Assembly (NCBI RefSeq): GCF_900108315.1
Contig: NZ_FNVB01000011.1
Span: 62,001 to 126,000, forward strand
Length of the DNA: 64,000 nucleotides
Direction of reading: 5' to 3'
DNA from: Saccharopolyspora kobensis
Lineage (GTDB): Bacteria; Actinomycetota; Actinomycetes; Mycobacteriales; Pseudonocardiaceae
Made by a program: the position numbers and the translations under genes. Shown here in pieces: positions 7,954 through 16,679 of this stretch. The notes under the pieces were generated by a model. It ran no database searches. It worked only from the letters and a program-made list of their open reading frames with translations, and was not told the DNA's origin. The stretch's first letter is position 1. Each line of letters begins with the position of its first letter.

Positions 7954-8508
7954 TCACCACGATTCGATCTGCGGCAGCATCGCGACCAGCCCGGCGACGC
8001 CCTTGACCGGGATCGGGACCGGCTCGGGGTCGTGGTGCGCGGGCACCACGTTCAGCCAGCCGTTGTGCTCGTCGGTGAGCGCCACAGTGGTCGGCATCTG
8101 CATCGGTGCCCGGTCCGACGGCGCGTACTCCCAGTACCCGGCCTCGCCCGTTCCGGCCCAGGGCACGAACACCCAACCCGGTCGGGCGCGCAGGACCGCG
8201 TGCACCTCGTCCTCGACCTCGAACGCCGCCTCGCGGGACGGCAGCTCACCGCGGTCCAGCGCCCGCAGCCACCACGGCGCGGGCAGCCGGTGCTTGGCGC
8301 CGTGCAGCTTGCGGAACAGTTCGAGCACCTGCGGTTCCGGCGCGGTGTGGATCCAGCTGCGGCGCAGCGAAGCGGGCTTGGCCGCTTCCAGCGCTGGTGG
8401 ATGCGCTTCCGTCGCCAGGGACCACTCCAACCGGGGAACCGGTTGCAGTTGGACCTCGTCGGCCGACCGGCCCGGTCCGATGACCGAGCCCTCCTGCGGT
8501 TGCACCAT
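7954..8508 (-). CDS. Conserved hypothetical protein
   Basis: A 184-residue soluble protein that I do not recognise. It is rich in Trp and Pro, with a central FEVEDEVHAVLRARPGWVFVPWAG stretch (split here as FEVEDEVHAV and GWVFVPWAG) and a C-terminal half containing VALTDEHNGWLNVVPAHHD. The ATG at 8508 follows GAGGGGTGGG at good spacing. Codon use matches the neighbours, and the frame is closed on both sides by opposing or separate genes. No signal peptide or membrane segment is visible. Confidence 0.65.
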   Translation of the reverse strand: MVQPQEGSVIGPGRSADEVQLQPVPRLEWSLATEAHPPALEAAKPASLRRSWIHTAPEPQVLELFRKLHGAKHRLPAPWWLRALDRGELPSREAAFEVEDEVHAVLRARPGWVFVPWAGTGEAGYWEYAPSDRAPMQMPTTVALTDEHNGWLNVVPAHHDPEPVPIPVKGVAGLVAMLPQIESW

Positions 8509-8727
8509 TGGCCCACCCCTCTGCTGTTGAGAAAGTTGCGAGCCGCCAACTCGCCCTCGACCAGCTCATGCCCCCAAGCGACGCTGGTTCGGGACATCCC
8601 TACTCAATGCCTTACCACAACGGATGCGATCAATGACACCATGTAGTCAATTGTGTCTGAATTCACACATTGCCGACCGACGCGGATCGCCCCGGCGACC
8701 CGCCCCGAGACCGCCTGGAGTGGACAG

Positions 8728-9195
8728 ATGGCCGACCAGATGATCCAACGGGTCGAAATCGACGGCGGTGTCGCCGTGGGCTTCGACAGCTCCGCGTCGT
8801 CGGCGCGTGCGCTCGTCGCAGCAGCCGAGGAGGCGAGGCGGCGCAACACCGTGCTGCACGTCGTGCGCGCGTGGAGCCTGCGCACCGCTCCGAGGCCCGC
8901 GGACTGCCCGCCGAACGTGATGCCGAGCATGGACGCGTTCCAGCAGGCGGTTCAGGAGGACACCGAGCGGATCGTGAGCGCCAAGCTCGGCGACCGCGGT
9001 GACCTCCAGGTTCAGTTCCACATCGTCCACTCGCCGTCGCCGCAAGCGCTGCTGTCCGCGTCGAAGGGCGCGGACCTGCTGGTCGTGGGGCACCGCGGGC
9101 GCGGCGGGTTCGCCGGGCTGATGCTCGGTTCGGTCGCGGAGCAGTGCGTCCGCCACGCGGCGTGCCCGGTGCTCGTGGTCCGCCCGAACGTCTGA
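8728..9195 (+). CDS. Universal stress protein, UspA family
   Basis: A 155-residue single Usp domain. The N-terminal strand GGVAVGFDSSASSARAL carries the conserved acidic residue, and the C-terminal ATP-binding motif reads VVGHRGRGGFAGLMLGS followed by CPVLVV, matching Gx2Gx9G(S/T). Single-domain Usp proteins bind ATP and help survival during growth arrest or redox stress. The ATG at 8728 is set by GGAG eight bases upstream; the frame opens earlier at 8653 but without a ribosome site. It stands alone, divergent from the hypothetical gene at 7954-8508. Confidence 0.92.
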   Translation: MADQMIQRVEIDGGVAVGFDSSASSARALVAAAEEARRRNTVLHVVRAWSLRTAPRPADCPPNVMPSMDAFQQAVQEDTERIVSAKLGDRGDLQVQFHIVHSPSPQALLSASKGADLLVVGHRGRGGFAGLMLGSVAEQCVRHAACPVLVVRPNV

Positions 9196-9831
9196 GGGGC
9201 TCTTGGTTGAGAACGCGTGGGCGCTCGCGAAGGCGCGGAAGACTGCTGGGCTCTGGTCGAGGAGGTCGTCCGGCGGTGTCCGAGGCATGATCCGCAGCCC
9301 TTCACCCGGTCTCGGTTCCGTGCTGCGCGGCGCAGTGCCTCTGCGTTCGCGGTGATGCGGCGAGGTGGCAGGCGCCACTTCGCCGCGGGGCCGAGTTCGT
9401 CGTCGTGCGGAGGAGGGGCCGGGCGGCTAGCTTGTCCAGGATCCGGCTGTGCTTCACGGGTGCGTGCTCCCGGTCGGGGCGCGGCTGCCGATCGCGGAAA
9501 GCACAGGGCCCGGGCCATCCCCCGAATGACAGCCCGGGCCCTCCCCCGTCCCGACCGCCGGCGCCCCCGAGCGCTGCTGCAGTCGGTCGATTAACTTGTG
9601 CCAGTCGGCCGCGCCATCGCCAGTCCCGCACTATGTCCACTGAGGACACTTCGCGCCGCGTTGATCAGTTGCGTCGAGCAGGTGACGGCTGCGGCTCGAT
9701 CTTGCCGTCGATCCTATCGGTTGACGTGATCAGACTCTCGGCCGGGCCGGGTAACGTTTTGCTATCCGCCGCCCAACTGGGCATTTCCAGAGTTGATCAT
9801 GGTGGGTTCCAGCGCGGACGATCCGCGCTGG
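9196..9831. other. 636-base stretch without a convincing gene
   Basis: No frame here has both a plausible start and recognisable protein content. The stretch holds a strong hairpin (9505-9542) and the 15-base dyad TGTCCACTGAGGACA at 9634-9648. The latter has the same TGTCC-N5-GGACA outline as a site at 55651. Confidence 0.5.
9505..9542. terminator. Perfect 11-bp hairpin
   Basis: AGGGCCCGGGC (9505-9515) pairs with GCCCGGGCCCT (9532-9542) across a 16-base loop. It may end transcripts from the stress-protein gene about 310 bases upstream or from the opposing ABC operon. Confidence 0.5.
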
Positions 9832-10560
9832 TCAGGCGTCCCGGCGCTGCACGACGACCAGGGCGATCACCCAGATCGCGAGCACGACGGCCGCGAAGTA
9901 GCCCAGCGAACCCCACGGTCCGAGCGGCATGCTCGCGGCGCCGTCGGCAGGCGTTCCGGACAGGAAGTTGCTGGCGTGGTTGAACGGCATCCACTTCTGC
10001 ACGGTCTCGCCGATCCCCGGGATCAGGCCGACCAGGCCCTCCACCAGCAGCGACCAGATCAGCAGCAGCGTCACCGCACCCGCGGTCTGCCGCAGCAGCG
10101 CGCCGACCGCGACCGCCAGCACCGCGCCGAGGGCGAACACCAGGCCGACCCCGGCGACGATCCGCCAATCGTCCGCAGTGGTCAGCGCCAAGTCCGAGGC
10201 GGGCGCGAGCACCTTCGCCACGGCCCACGAACCGAAGGCGGAGAGCTCACCGATCACCAGCGCCACCAGCGCGACGAGCACGGTCTTGGCGGCCAGCGCG
10301 GCAGTGCGGTTGGGCACCGCGAGGAAGGTCGCGCGGATCGTTCCGAAGCGGTACTCGGTGGTGATCGACAGCGCGGCCAGCACCAGCACCACCATCAGGC
10401 CGAACTGGTAACCGGCCTGCGTCATCCCCAGCGAGATGGCGTCCAGCTGGCTGGCGAACAGGCCCGCGAACCCGATGGTCAGCGCCAGGGCGAGCGCGGC
10501 GCACCACCACGCCGAGCGGGTGGAGAAGAGCTTGATCCGTTCCACGGCGAGCAGGGTCAT
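9832..10560 (-). CDS. ABC-2 type transporter permease
   Basis: A 242-residue membrane protein with about six helices: WWCAALALALTIGFAGLFAS, FGLMVVLVLAALSITTEY, TVLVALVALVIGELSAFG, IVAGVGLVFALGAVLAVAVG, VTLLLIWSLLVEGLVGLI and YFAAVVLAIWVIALVVV. The ITTEYRFGTIRATFL loop after the second helix is typical of ABC-2 permeases of actinobacterial drug or lipid exporters. Its start overlaps the ATPase stop by four bases. Together they form a two-gene exporter of unknown substrate. Confidence 0.9.
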   Translation of the reverse strand: MTLLAVERIKLFSTRSAWWCAALALALTIGFAGLFASQLDAISLGMTQAGYQFGLMVVLVLAALSITTEYRFGTIRATFLAVPNRTAALAAKTVLVALVALVIGELSAFGSWAVAKVLAPASDLALTTADDWRIVAGVGLVFALGAVLAVAVGALLRQTAGAVTLLLIWSLLVEGLVGLIPGIGETVQKWMPFNHASNFLSGTPADGAASMPLGPWGSLGYFAAVVLAIWVIALVVVQRRDA

Positions 10561-11498
10561 CGGGCCACCCCCGGAGCGATCGGCGCGGCCGCGCCGAGAT
10601 TCGTCTGGTATTCCACGGAATCACTGGTCAGCTGCATGAAGGCGTCCTCCAGCGAACCGCGCTGCGCGGTCAGCTCGTGCAGCACGATCTGGTGCTGCGC
10701 GGCGAGTTCGCCGACCTGATCGGTCTCCGCGCCGTCGATCACGAGCGTGTCGTTGGCGGTGGCGCGCACGCTCAGGCCCTGCGCGGCGATCAGCTGCTGC
10801 AGGTCGGATGCGCGCGGTGAACGCACGAGCACCGCCTGCGAACCGGCGTTGTCCACGAACTGCTGGGTGCTGCACTGCGCGATCAGCTCGCCGCGGCCGA
10901 TCACCACGAGTTCCTCGGCCGTCAGCGCCATCTCCGACAGCAGGTGGCTGGAGACGAAGACGGTGCGGCCCTCCGCGGCCAGGCCCTGCATGAACCGGCG
11001 GATCCAGTGGATGCCCTCCGGGTCCAGGCCGTTCACCGGCTCGTCGAACAGCAGGATCTTGGGGTCGCCGAGCAGCGCGCCGGCGATGCCGAGCCGCTGC
11101 GACATGCCGAGCGAGAAGCCGCCGGCGCGGCGGTTCGCGGCACCTTCCAGGCCGACCATGCCGAGGACCTCGTCGACGCGGCGCAGCGGGATGCCGTTGG
11201 ACTTGGCGAGCCACCGCAGGTGGCTGCGCGCCGAGCGGTTCGGGTGCACCCACTTCGCGTCGAGCAGTGCGCCGACGGTGGTCAGCGGGTTCTTCAGGTC
11301 CTGGTAGCGCTTCCCGTCGATGCGCACCTCGCCCGCGGTCGGGCGGTCCAGGCCGAGGATCATCCGCATGGTGGTGGACTTCCCGGCGCCGTTCGGACCC
11401 AGGAAGCCCGTGACCTGGCCGGGCTTCACCGTGAACGACAGGTCGTTCACCGCGACTTTCGGGCCGTAGCGCTTGGTGAGGCCGATCGCCTCGATCAT
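10557..11498 (-). CDS. ABC transporter ATP-binding protein (DrrA/CcmA-like)
   Basis: A 313-residue ATPase for the ABC-2 permease. Walker A is GPNGAGKST (residues about 34-42), the signature is SLGMSQRLGIA (the LGMxQR variant usual in this subfamily), Walker B is ILLFDEP, and VSSHLLSE forms the switch His. The C-terminal 90 residues form the accessory domain with LTAQRGSLEDAFMQLT. The ATG at 11498 follows AGGAGTGATC. The final four bases overlap the permease start. Confidence 0.95.
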   Translation of the reverse strand: MIEAIGLTKRYGPKVAVNDLSFTVKPGQVTGFLGPNGAGKSTTMRMILGLDRPTAGEVRIDGKRYQDLKNPLTTVGALLDAKWVHPNRSARSHLRWLAKSNGIPLRRVDEVLGMVGLEGAANRRAGGFSLGMSQRLGIAGALLGDPKILLFDEPVNGLDPEGIHWIRRFMQGLAAEGRTVFVSSHLLSEMALTAEELVVIGRGELIAQCSTQQFVDNAGSQAVLVRSPRASDLQQLIAAQGLSVRATANDTLVIDGAETDQVGELAAQHQIVLHELTAQRGSLEDAFMQLTSDSVEYQTNLGAAAPIAPGVAR

Positions 11499-11553
11499 GA
11501 TCACTCCTGTTGCCGAGGACAACGCTGGGCGGCCCCTTCCGGGCCACGACAGC

Positions 11554-11588
11554 AACGATGCCCGCTCAACGGGTGCGCGGGCATCGTT
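11554..11588. terminator. 12-bp hairpin downstream of the HAD gene
   Basis: AACGATGCCCGC (11554-11565) pairs perfectly with GCGGGCATCGTT (11577-11588). It separates the HAD hydrolase gene from the ABC operon on the same strand, so it probably ends the HAD transcript. Confidence 0.7.
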
Positions 11589-11663
11589 CCGGTGTATCGA
11601 CCTCGGGTCAGACCCTGGTCGTAGAAGAGCCTGACCAGAGGATGACTCCGCTGGTCGGCGGGC

Positions 11664-12464
11664 TCAGCCGAACCAGCGGTCGAGGATCGCGGCCAGGCCG
11701 TCCTCGGCGACCGGGGCGGCGACCTCGTCGGCGGCCGCGTGGACGGCCGCCGGGCCCTGGCCCATCGCCACGCCGTGCGCCGCCCAGCGCAGCATCTCGA
11801 TGTCGTTGTCGCCGTCACCGGCAGCGAACGTGTCCGAGGCGAGCACGCCCAGCTCGGCGCGCAGCTTCTCCAGGGCCGAGCCCTTCGACACGCCTTCGGG
11901 CGTCACGGTCACCCAGGGCTCGTAGTGGTCCAGCGTGTAGGTGCACGACGGCAGTTCGACGCCGGCGAGCCGCTCGACGACCTCGGCGGGCCGCCGGCCG
12001 GGCCAGCTGGCGATCAGCCGCGGCGCCGGAACGGCGGCCAGTTCGTCCACTGTGGTCGGATGCTGCAGGCCTTCCAGCTGGTGCGCCGGGAACTCGGCGG
12101 TCACCCGGTTGCCGATGCCGAGGTCCTCGGCGGCGAAGATCACGCCCGGCAGCCGGGCCGACAGCTCCGACAGCACCGGTGCGAGGTCGAACGTCTCCAC
12201 CGACGCCGCCTCGCGGGTGGCCACGTCGAGCAGCACTGCCCCGTTCGAGCACAGGGCGAAACCGCTGGTCAGCTGGAGTTCATCGAGTACGGGGCCGGCA
12301 CCGAGCACGGTCCGGCCGGTCGAGACGACGACCTGGCCGCCACCGGCGATGGCGCGGTGCACGGCGGCCTTCACGGCCGCCGAGATCAGCCCGGTGTCCG
12401 GGTTCAGGAGGGTTCCGTCGACGTCGAGGGCGATGAGTCGGGGTTTCCACGCGGCGTCGGTCAC
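11664..12464 (-). CDS. HAD-superfamily hydrolase, Cof type
   Basis: A 266-residue C2-capped HAD phosphatase. Motif I is LIALDVDGTLL with the nucleophile Asp, motif II lies in VVSTGRT, the motif III Lys is in VSKGSALEKL, and motif IV is AGDGDNDIEML. The family dephosphorylates sugar phosphates, FMN-type cofactors or similar small molecules in the cytosol; the substrate cannot be assigned. It is 51 bases downstream of the response-regulator gene on the same strand and may belong to that transcript. Confidence 0.9.
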   Translation of the reverse strand: MTDAAWKPRLIALDVDGTLLNPDTGLISAAVKAAVHRAIAGGGQVVVSTGRTVLGAGPVLDELQLTSGFALCSNGAVLLDVATREAASVETFDLAPVLSELSARLPGVIFAAEDLGIGNRVTAEFPAHQLEGLQHPTTVDELAAVPAPRLIASWPGRRPAEVVERLAGVELPSCTYTLDHYEPWVTVTPEGVSKGSALEKLRAELGVLASDTFAAGDGDNDIEMLRWAAHGVAMGQGPAAVHAAADEVAAPVAEDGLAAILDRWFG

Positions 12465-12515
12465 CAGGGCAGGCTATCCGCCGGTTCGCGCGTTGTGGCT
12501 GGTTGGAGGTGAAGT

Positions 12516-13172
12516 TCACGCCTCGCCGGGTTTGACCAGACCGGTCTCGTAGGCGAGCACCACCGCCTGCACCCGGTCCCGCAGGTCCAGTTTGGACAGG
12601 ATCCGGCCGAGGTGGGTCTTCACGGTGGCCTCGGACAGGAACAGCTTGCCCGCGATCTCGGTGTTCGACAGGCCCTTCGCCACCAGCACCAGCACCTCGC
12701 GCTCCCGCTCGGTCAGCGCGTCGAGCACCGCGGCGTCGCGCAGCTCACCGCCGCCCTCGCCCAGGAAGCGGTCGAGCAACCGCTTGGTGACGCTCGGTGA
12801 GACGACCGCATCGCCGCTGGCCACCGACCGCACCGCGCTGACCAGGTTCTCCGGCGGGGTGTCCTTGAGCAGGAATCCGCTGGCCCCGCTGCGCAGCGCC
12901 GACAGCGCGTACTCGTCCAGGTCGAAGGTGGTCATCACCAGGACCTTCGCCGCGTCGGCCGCGACGATCCGGCGGGTCGCCTCGACGCCGTCGAGCACCG
13001 GCATCCGCACGTCCATGAGCACCACGTCCGGGCGCAGCTCGCCGGCGAGCTCGACCGCGTCCTCGCCGTTGCCCGCCTCGCCGACGACCTCCAGGTCCTC
13101 CTGCGCGTCGAGCACCATCCGGAACCCCATGCGCATGAGCTCCTGGTCGTCCACCAGCAAAACCCGAATCAT
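12516..13172 (-). CDS. NarL/LuxR-family response regulator
   Basis: A 218-residue two-domain regulator. The receiver has the acidic pair in VLLVDDQE, the phospho-acceptor Asp in PDVVLMDVRMP, Thr in LVMTTFD and Lys in FLLKD. The C-terminal LuxR-type HTH reads LTEREREVLVLVAKGLSNTE and TVKTHLGRILSKL. It is the partner of the histidine kinase encoded 76 bases upstream on the same strand and binds DNA as a phosphorylation-driven dimer. Its targets are unknown. Confidence 0.96.
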   Translation of the reverse strand: MIRVLLVDDQELMRMGFRMVLDAQEDLEVVGEAGNGEDAVELAGELRPDVVLMDVRMPVLDGVEATRRIVAADAAKVLVMTTFDLDEYALSALRSGASGFLLKDTPPENLVSAVRSVASGDAVVSPSVTKRLLDRFLGEGGGELRDAAVLDALTEREREVLVLVAKGLSNTEIAGKLFLSEATVKTHLGRILSKLDLRDRVQAVVLAYETGLVKPGEA

Positions 13173-13248
13173 GTCCCCGACCGTAGCGCTGCCGGTCCTG
13201 CCCGGCGGCCCGGGTAGCGGCTGCGCTTCGCCGGTGTCACGACGCCGC

Positions 13249-14430
13249 TCACGGGGGTTCGAGGGGCAGCACGGCGTGGACCTGCCAGCCGCCGCCGGGG
13301 CGGGGACCGGCCTCCAGGGTCCCGCCGTAGACCACCGCTCGTTCCCGCATGCCGATCAGGCCGTTGCCGCCCGACGCCAGATCGCTGGGCAGCGATGCGG
13401 TTCCGGCGTCGACCACCTCGATGTCGATGCACCGGCCGTCGTTGACCGCGCGGACGTCGGCCTTCGCGCCGGCCCCGCCGTGCTTGACCACGTTGGTCAG
13501 CGACTCCTGCACGATGCGGTAGACGCTGAGCCCGATCCCGGCGGGCAGGCCGGTGAAGTCGCCGGTCAGCTCCAGCGAGGTGGTCACGCCGAGCGCGCGC
13601 ACCCGGTCGACCAGGTCGTGCAGGTTGGCCGCGGTCGGCTGCGGGATGCGGTCCGGTTCGTCCTCGCCGGGGTTGCGCAGGACGCCGAGCAGCCCGCGCA
13701 GCTCGCTGAGCGCCTCCCGCCCGGTGGCGCTGATCGTCTGCAGCGCCTGCTCGGCGAGCTCCGGCTTCTTGCTCATCGCGTAACCGGCGCCGTCGGCCTG
13801 CGTCACCATCACGCTGATCGAGTGCGCCAGGACGTCGTGGATCTCCCTGGCGATGCGGTTGCGCTCCTCGGCGACGGCGATGCGGGCCTGCTGGTCGCGC
13901 TCGAACTCCAGGTTGCGCAGCCGCCGCTCCACCTCGGCGAGGTAGGCGCGGCGCGCTCCGATGAACGCGCCCAGCGCCCAGCAGAAGCCGACCAGCATCA
14001 CGAAGAACATGATCTGGACGATCAGCAGCTGCACCAGGTCGTCCGTCGGCTCCAGGCCGATGAACAGCTCGACCAGGAACAGCACGCCGACCAGCAGCGT
14101 GTACAGGGCACCGATGCGCCGGGTGGTGTAGGCGACCAGCGTGTAGATCATCACGCACTGGACCAGGGCGCCGACGACGGCGTCCTCCTGCACGGCGACC
14201 AAGACCGCCGACGCGAGCAGCACCGCGTAGGCCGACCGGATCGGCCAGACGCGCCGGAACGCGATCGGGACGGTCACCATCAGGTGGACCGGGAGCAGCA
14301 GCCAGAACATCAGGCGGTTCTGCTCGCTCTGGGCACCTGTCTCGGCGACCTGCAGCAGCAGCATGAAGGCGGCGATCGCGCCGTCGCCCACCACTGGATG
14401 CACCTGCAACCACAGGCTCAGTTTCCGCAC
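13249..14430 (-). CDS. NarL-type sensor histidine kinase
   Basis: A 393-residue HisKA_3 kinase. The N-terminal half has about six membrane helices without a large extracytoplasmic loop (for example LMFWLLLPVHLMVTVPIAF and IVQIMFFVMLVGFCWALGAF), suggesting sensing within the membrane. The H-box is EERNRIAREIHDVLAHSISV, the N-box is VQESLTNVVKHG, and the G-box lies in GGNGLIGMRERA. It phosphorylates the regulator encoded just downstream. The GTG at 14430 is the only start giving a complete first helix. Confidence 0.94.
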   Translation of the reverse strand: MRKLSLWLQVHPVVGDGAIAAFMLLLQVAETGAQSEQNRLMFWLLLPVHLMVTVPIAFRRVWPIRSAYAVLLASAVLVAVQEDAVVGALVQCVMIYTLVAYTTRRIGALYTLLVGVLFLVELFIGLEPTDDLVQLLIVQIMFFVMLVGFCWALGAFIGARRAYLAEVERRLRNLEFERDQQARIAVAEERNRIAREIHDVLAHSISVMVTQADGAGYAMSKKPELAEQALQTISATGREALSELRGLLGVLRNPGEDEPDRIPQPTAANLHDLVDRVRALGVTTSLELTGDFTGLPAGIGLSVYRIVQESLTNVVKHGGAGAKADVRAVNDGRCIDIEVVDAGTASLPSDLASGGNGLIGMRERAVVYGGTLEAGPRPGGGWQVHAVLPLEPP

Positions 14431-14589
14431 GCGCCCGAGCCTAGAGCGGTCCGACCTGCGGTGACGTCATGCCAGCGGCTCGATTCGGGTCAACCTGTGG
14501 TCGTACGTGCGCCCCCGCGGGCGGGCCGCTGCGTGGCAGGATGTAGCGGCGCAGAGCGCGCAGTTGGCATCGGCATCGAGAGGTCCGCG

Positions 14590-16125
14590 TTGAGCACGGC
14601 ATCCGAGCAGCACTGGCCAGGCCCGCTGTCCGCTGCGGTCGCCCGGTTGTGCACCGGGCTGCAGCCGCAGGTGTCCGAGCAGACCGCGGCCGGTTTCGCG
14701 GAAGTGCTGCGCCGGTTGTCCGCGCCGCTGCAGGTGGCCGTCGCGGGGCGGATCAAGTCCGGCAAGTCGACGCTGGTGAACGCGCTGATCGGCCGCCGGG
14801 TGGCACCCACCGACGTGGGCGAGTGCACCCGGCTGGTGACCCGCTTTCAGTACGGCACGGTGGACCGCGTCGAGGTGATCTTCCGCGACGGCAGCAAGCA
14901 GGCGGTGCCCTTCGACGCCGACGGCGGCATCCCCGCCGACCTGGGCGTGGACATCGACGAGGTCTCGCACCTGGAGGCCTACCTGACCAACGCGGTCCTG
15001 CGCGATCTGACGGTGATCGACACCCCCGGGCTCGGTTCGCTGGACGCCGCATCGGTGGCGCGCACCGAGGAGCTGCTCGGTGCGGGCAAGGACGCCGACG
15101 GCGAGCTGGACCCGGTGTCGCGCAACGCCGTCGCCGGGGCCGAAGCCGTGCTGTACGTGGTCACGCAGGGCGTTCGCGCCGATGACGAGCACGCGCTGGC
15201 GTCGTTCACCGCCGCCACGGCCAGCCGCGAAGCCGGGCCGGTCAACGCGATCGCGGTGCTGAACAAGGCCGACACCATCGAGGCGAGCACGGTGGACGGT
15301 GCGGGCGAGGACGTGTGGAAGGCCGCCTCGCTGCTCGCCGAGAAGCAGGCCGAGCTGCTCAAGCCCAAGGTCGCCGACGTGCTGCCGGTGATCGGCCTGC
15401 TCGCCGAGACCGCGGAATCGGGCGCGTTCACCGCCAACGACGCCGAAGCCCTGCGCGAACTGGCCAAGCTCGACGAGGCGACCCGCGAGACGCTGCTGAT
15501 GTCGGCGGACCTGTTCACCAGCTGGGAGTGCGACGTCCCGGCGGGCACCCGCACCCGCCTGCTGGAGCGGATGGACCTCTACGGGATCCGCAGCGCGCTG
15601 GAGGCCATCGACGCGGACCCGGAGATCACCGCGGGCGCGCTGCGCCGCCGCCTGCTGGACTCCTCCGGGCTGGCTTCGGTGCTGCAGCGGCTGGACACCG
15701 TGTTCCGCGCGCGGGCGGACGGGATCAAGGCCGCGGCCGGGCTGGCCTCGGTGACGGCGCTCGCGCACTCCTCGGGAGACCCGGGCGAGCGGCAGCGGGT
15801 GCACGACGCGATCGAGGTGCTGCTGGCCAAGCCGGAGGCCCACCAGCTGCGCGTGCTGGAGGCGTTGACGCTGGTCGCGGCGGGTGCGGTGACGATGCCC
15901 GCGGACCTGGCCGAGGAGGTGATGCGGGTCGGCAGCAGCACCGACGCGGGTGAGCAGCTCGGCCTGCCCGGGCGGCACCGCAAGGAGCTGACCGACTACG
16001 CCCTGGAGCGGGCGAACTGGTGGCGCTCGTTCTCGTCGTTCGGCGCCACTCCGGCGCAGAGCCGCATCGCGCACGTGGTGCACCGGGCCTACTTCCTGCT
16101 CTGGCAGCAGCTGCGCTCGGGGTGA
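14590..16125 (+). CDS. Dynamin-like GTPase
   Basis: A 511-residue bacterial dynamin-family GTPase. G1 is AGRIKSGKST (about residues 47-56), G2 contains the conserved Thr in VGECTRL, G3 is VIDTPGLG and G4 is VLNKAD. A helical stalk follows, without an obvious membrane paddle. Dynamin-like pairs remodel or protect membranes; mycobacterial IniA/IniC and Streptomyces DynA/DynB are the nearest described pairs. The TTG at 14590 is chosen because GAGAGG lies about six bases upstream and the protein then starts close to the family start; the frame is open far upstream without similarity. Its stop overlaps the next start (GTGA). Confidence 0.88.
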   Translation: MSTASEQHWPGPLSAAVARLCTGLQPQVSEQTAAGFAEVLRRLSAPLQVAVAGRIKSGKSTLVNALIGRRVAPTDVGECTRLVTRFQYGTVDRVEVIFRDGSKQAVPFDADGGIPADLGVDIDEVSHLEAYLTNAVLRDLTVIDTPGLGSLDAASVARTEELLGAGKDADGELDPVSRNAVAGAEAVLYVVTQGVRADDEHALASFTAATASREAGPVNAIAVLNKADTIEASTVDGAGEDVWKAASLLAEKQAELLKPKVADVLPVIGLLAETAESGAFTANDAEALRELAKLDEATRETLLMSADLFTSWECDVPAGTRTRLLERMDLYGIRSALEAIDADPEITAGALRRRLLDSSGLASVLQRLDTVFRARADGIKAAAGLASVTALAHSSGDPGERQRVHDAIEVLLAKPEAHQLRVLEALTLVAAGAVTMPADLAEEVMRVGSSTDAGEQLGLPGRHRKELTDYALERANWWRSFSSFGATPAQSRIAHVVHRAYFLLWQQLRSG

Positions 16126-16562
16126 TCGGGATGTGGGGCTGGCGGCGCAAGAATTCACCTGAAAGTGGAACCGGTCAGGCTGCCGACACGTCTGAGACCG
16201 AAGAGGGCACTTCGGACGTGGAGTTGGGAACAGACATGACCGCCGTGACCGCGGATCCGCTCGGCCAGGCGCTCGCCGAGCGCGCGACCTTGATCCAGCT
16301 CTGCATGTACGCCCTGGACCGGGCACGCAGCACGGGAGTCGTGGAGCGGCTGGCCGAAGGTCTCAGCGGAATCGGCGTGGCCCCGCTGCGCCCGGACGGC
16401 ACCCGCTTCGACCCGGCCCTGCACGAGGCAGGCGGCACGCTGCCCACCGACGATCCGGCCCTGGACGGCGTGATCGCGGAGACCGAGGTGCTCGGCTTCG
16501 CCGACCGAGACCGGATCCTCCGCGCCCCGATCGTGACCGTCTACCAACTCCGCAAGCGGTAA
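16122..16562 (+). CDS. GrpE-like protein between two dynamin genes
   Basis: A 146-residue protein from a GTG that overlaps the upstream stop by four bases; the ATG at 16131 is the alternative. The N-terminal third is polar and acidic. The rest resembles the GrpE fold: a helix LAERATLIQLCMYALDRAR, then the conserved core RFDPALHEAGG and a C-terminal sheet ending in RAPIVTVYQL. GrpE is the nucleotide-exchange factor of DnaK, but no Hsp70 gene is nearby, so it probably serves a specialised Hsp70 or the dynamin-like partners directly. It lacks the long N-terminal coiled coil of housekeeping GrpE. Confidence 0.75.
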   Translation: MIGMWGWRRKNSPESGTGQAADTSETEEGTSDVELGTDMTAVTADPLGQALAERATLIQLCMYALDRARSTGVVERLAEGLSGIGVAPLRPDGTRFDPALHEAGGTLPTDDPALDGVIAETEVLGFADRDRILRAPIVTVYQLRKR

Positions 16563-16679
16563 CCCGCTCTCCTCGCACCCGACGCCCCGGGTGGGTTTGC
16601 GGAAGTGGTTCCCGGCGGTGAAGGCGGTCGGGGAGAATCCGGTGGTTCGACCGGATCGCGGGAAAGGAGCTGGGCGCGC

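Noticed and set aside
9217..9594. 125-residue plus-strand ORF in the 9.2-9.8 kb gap
   Set aside because: Low-complexity Arg/Pro content, no ribosome site and a strong hairpin inside it argue against coding.
12592..14589. Upstream extension of the dynamin frame
   Set aside because: The frame is open for 666 further codons, but this is opposite the two-component genes and has no similarity. The TTG at 14590 with GAGAGG upstream is the sensible start.
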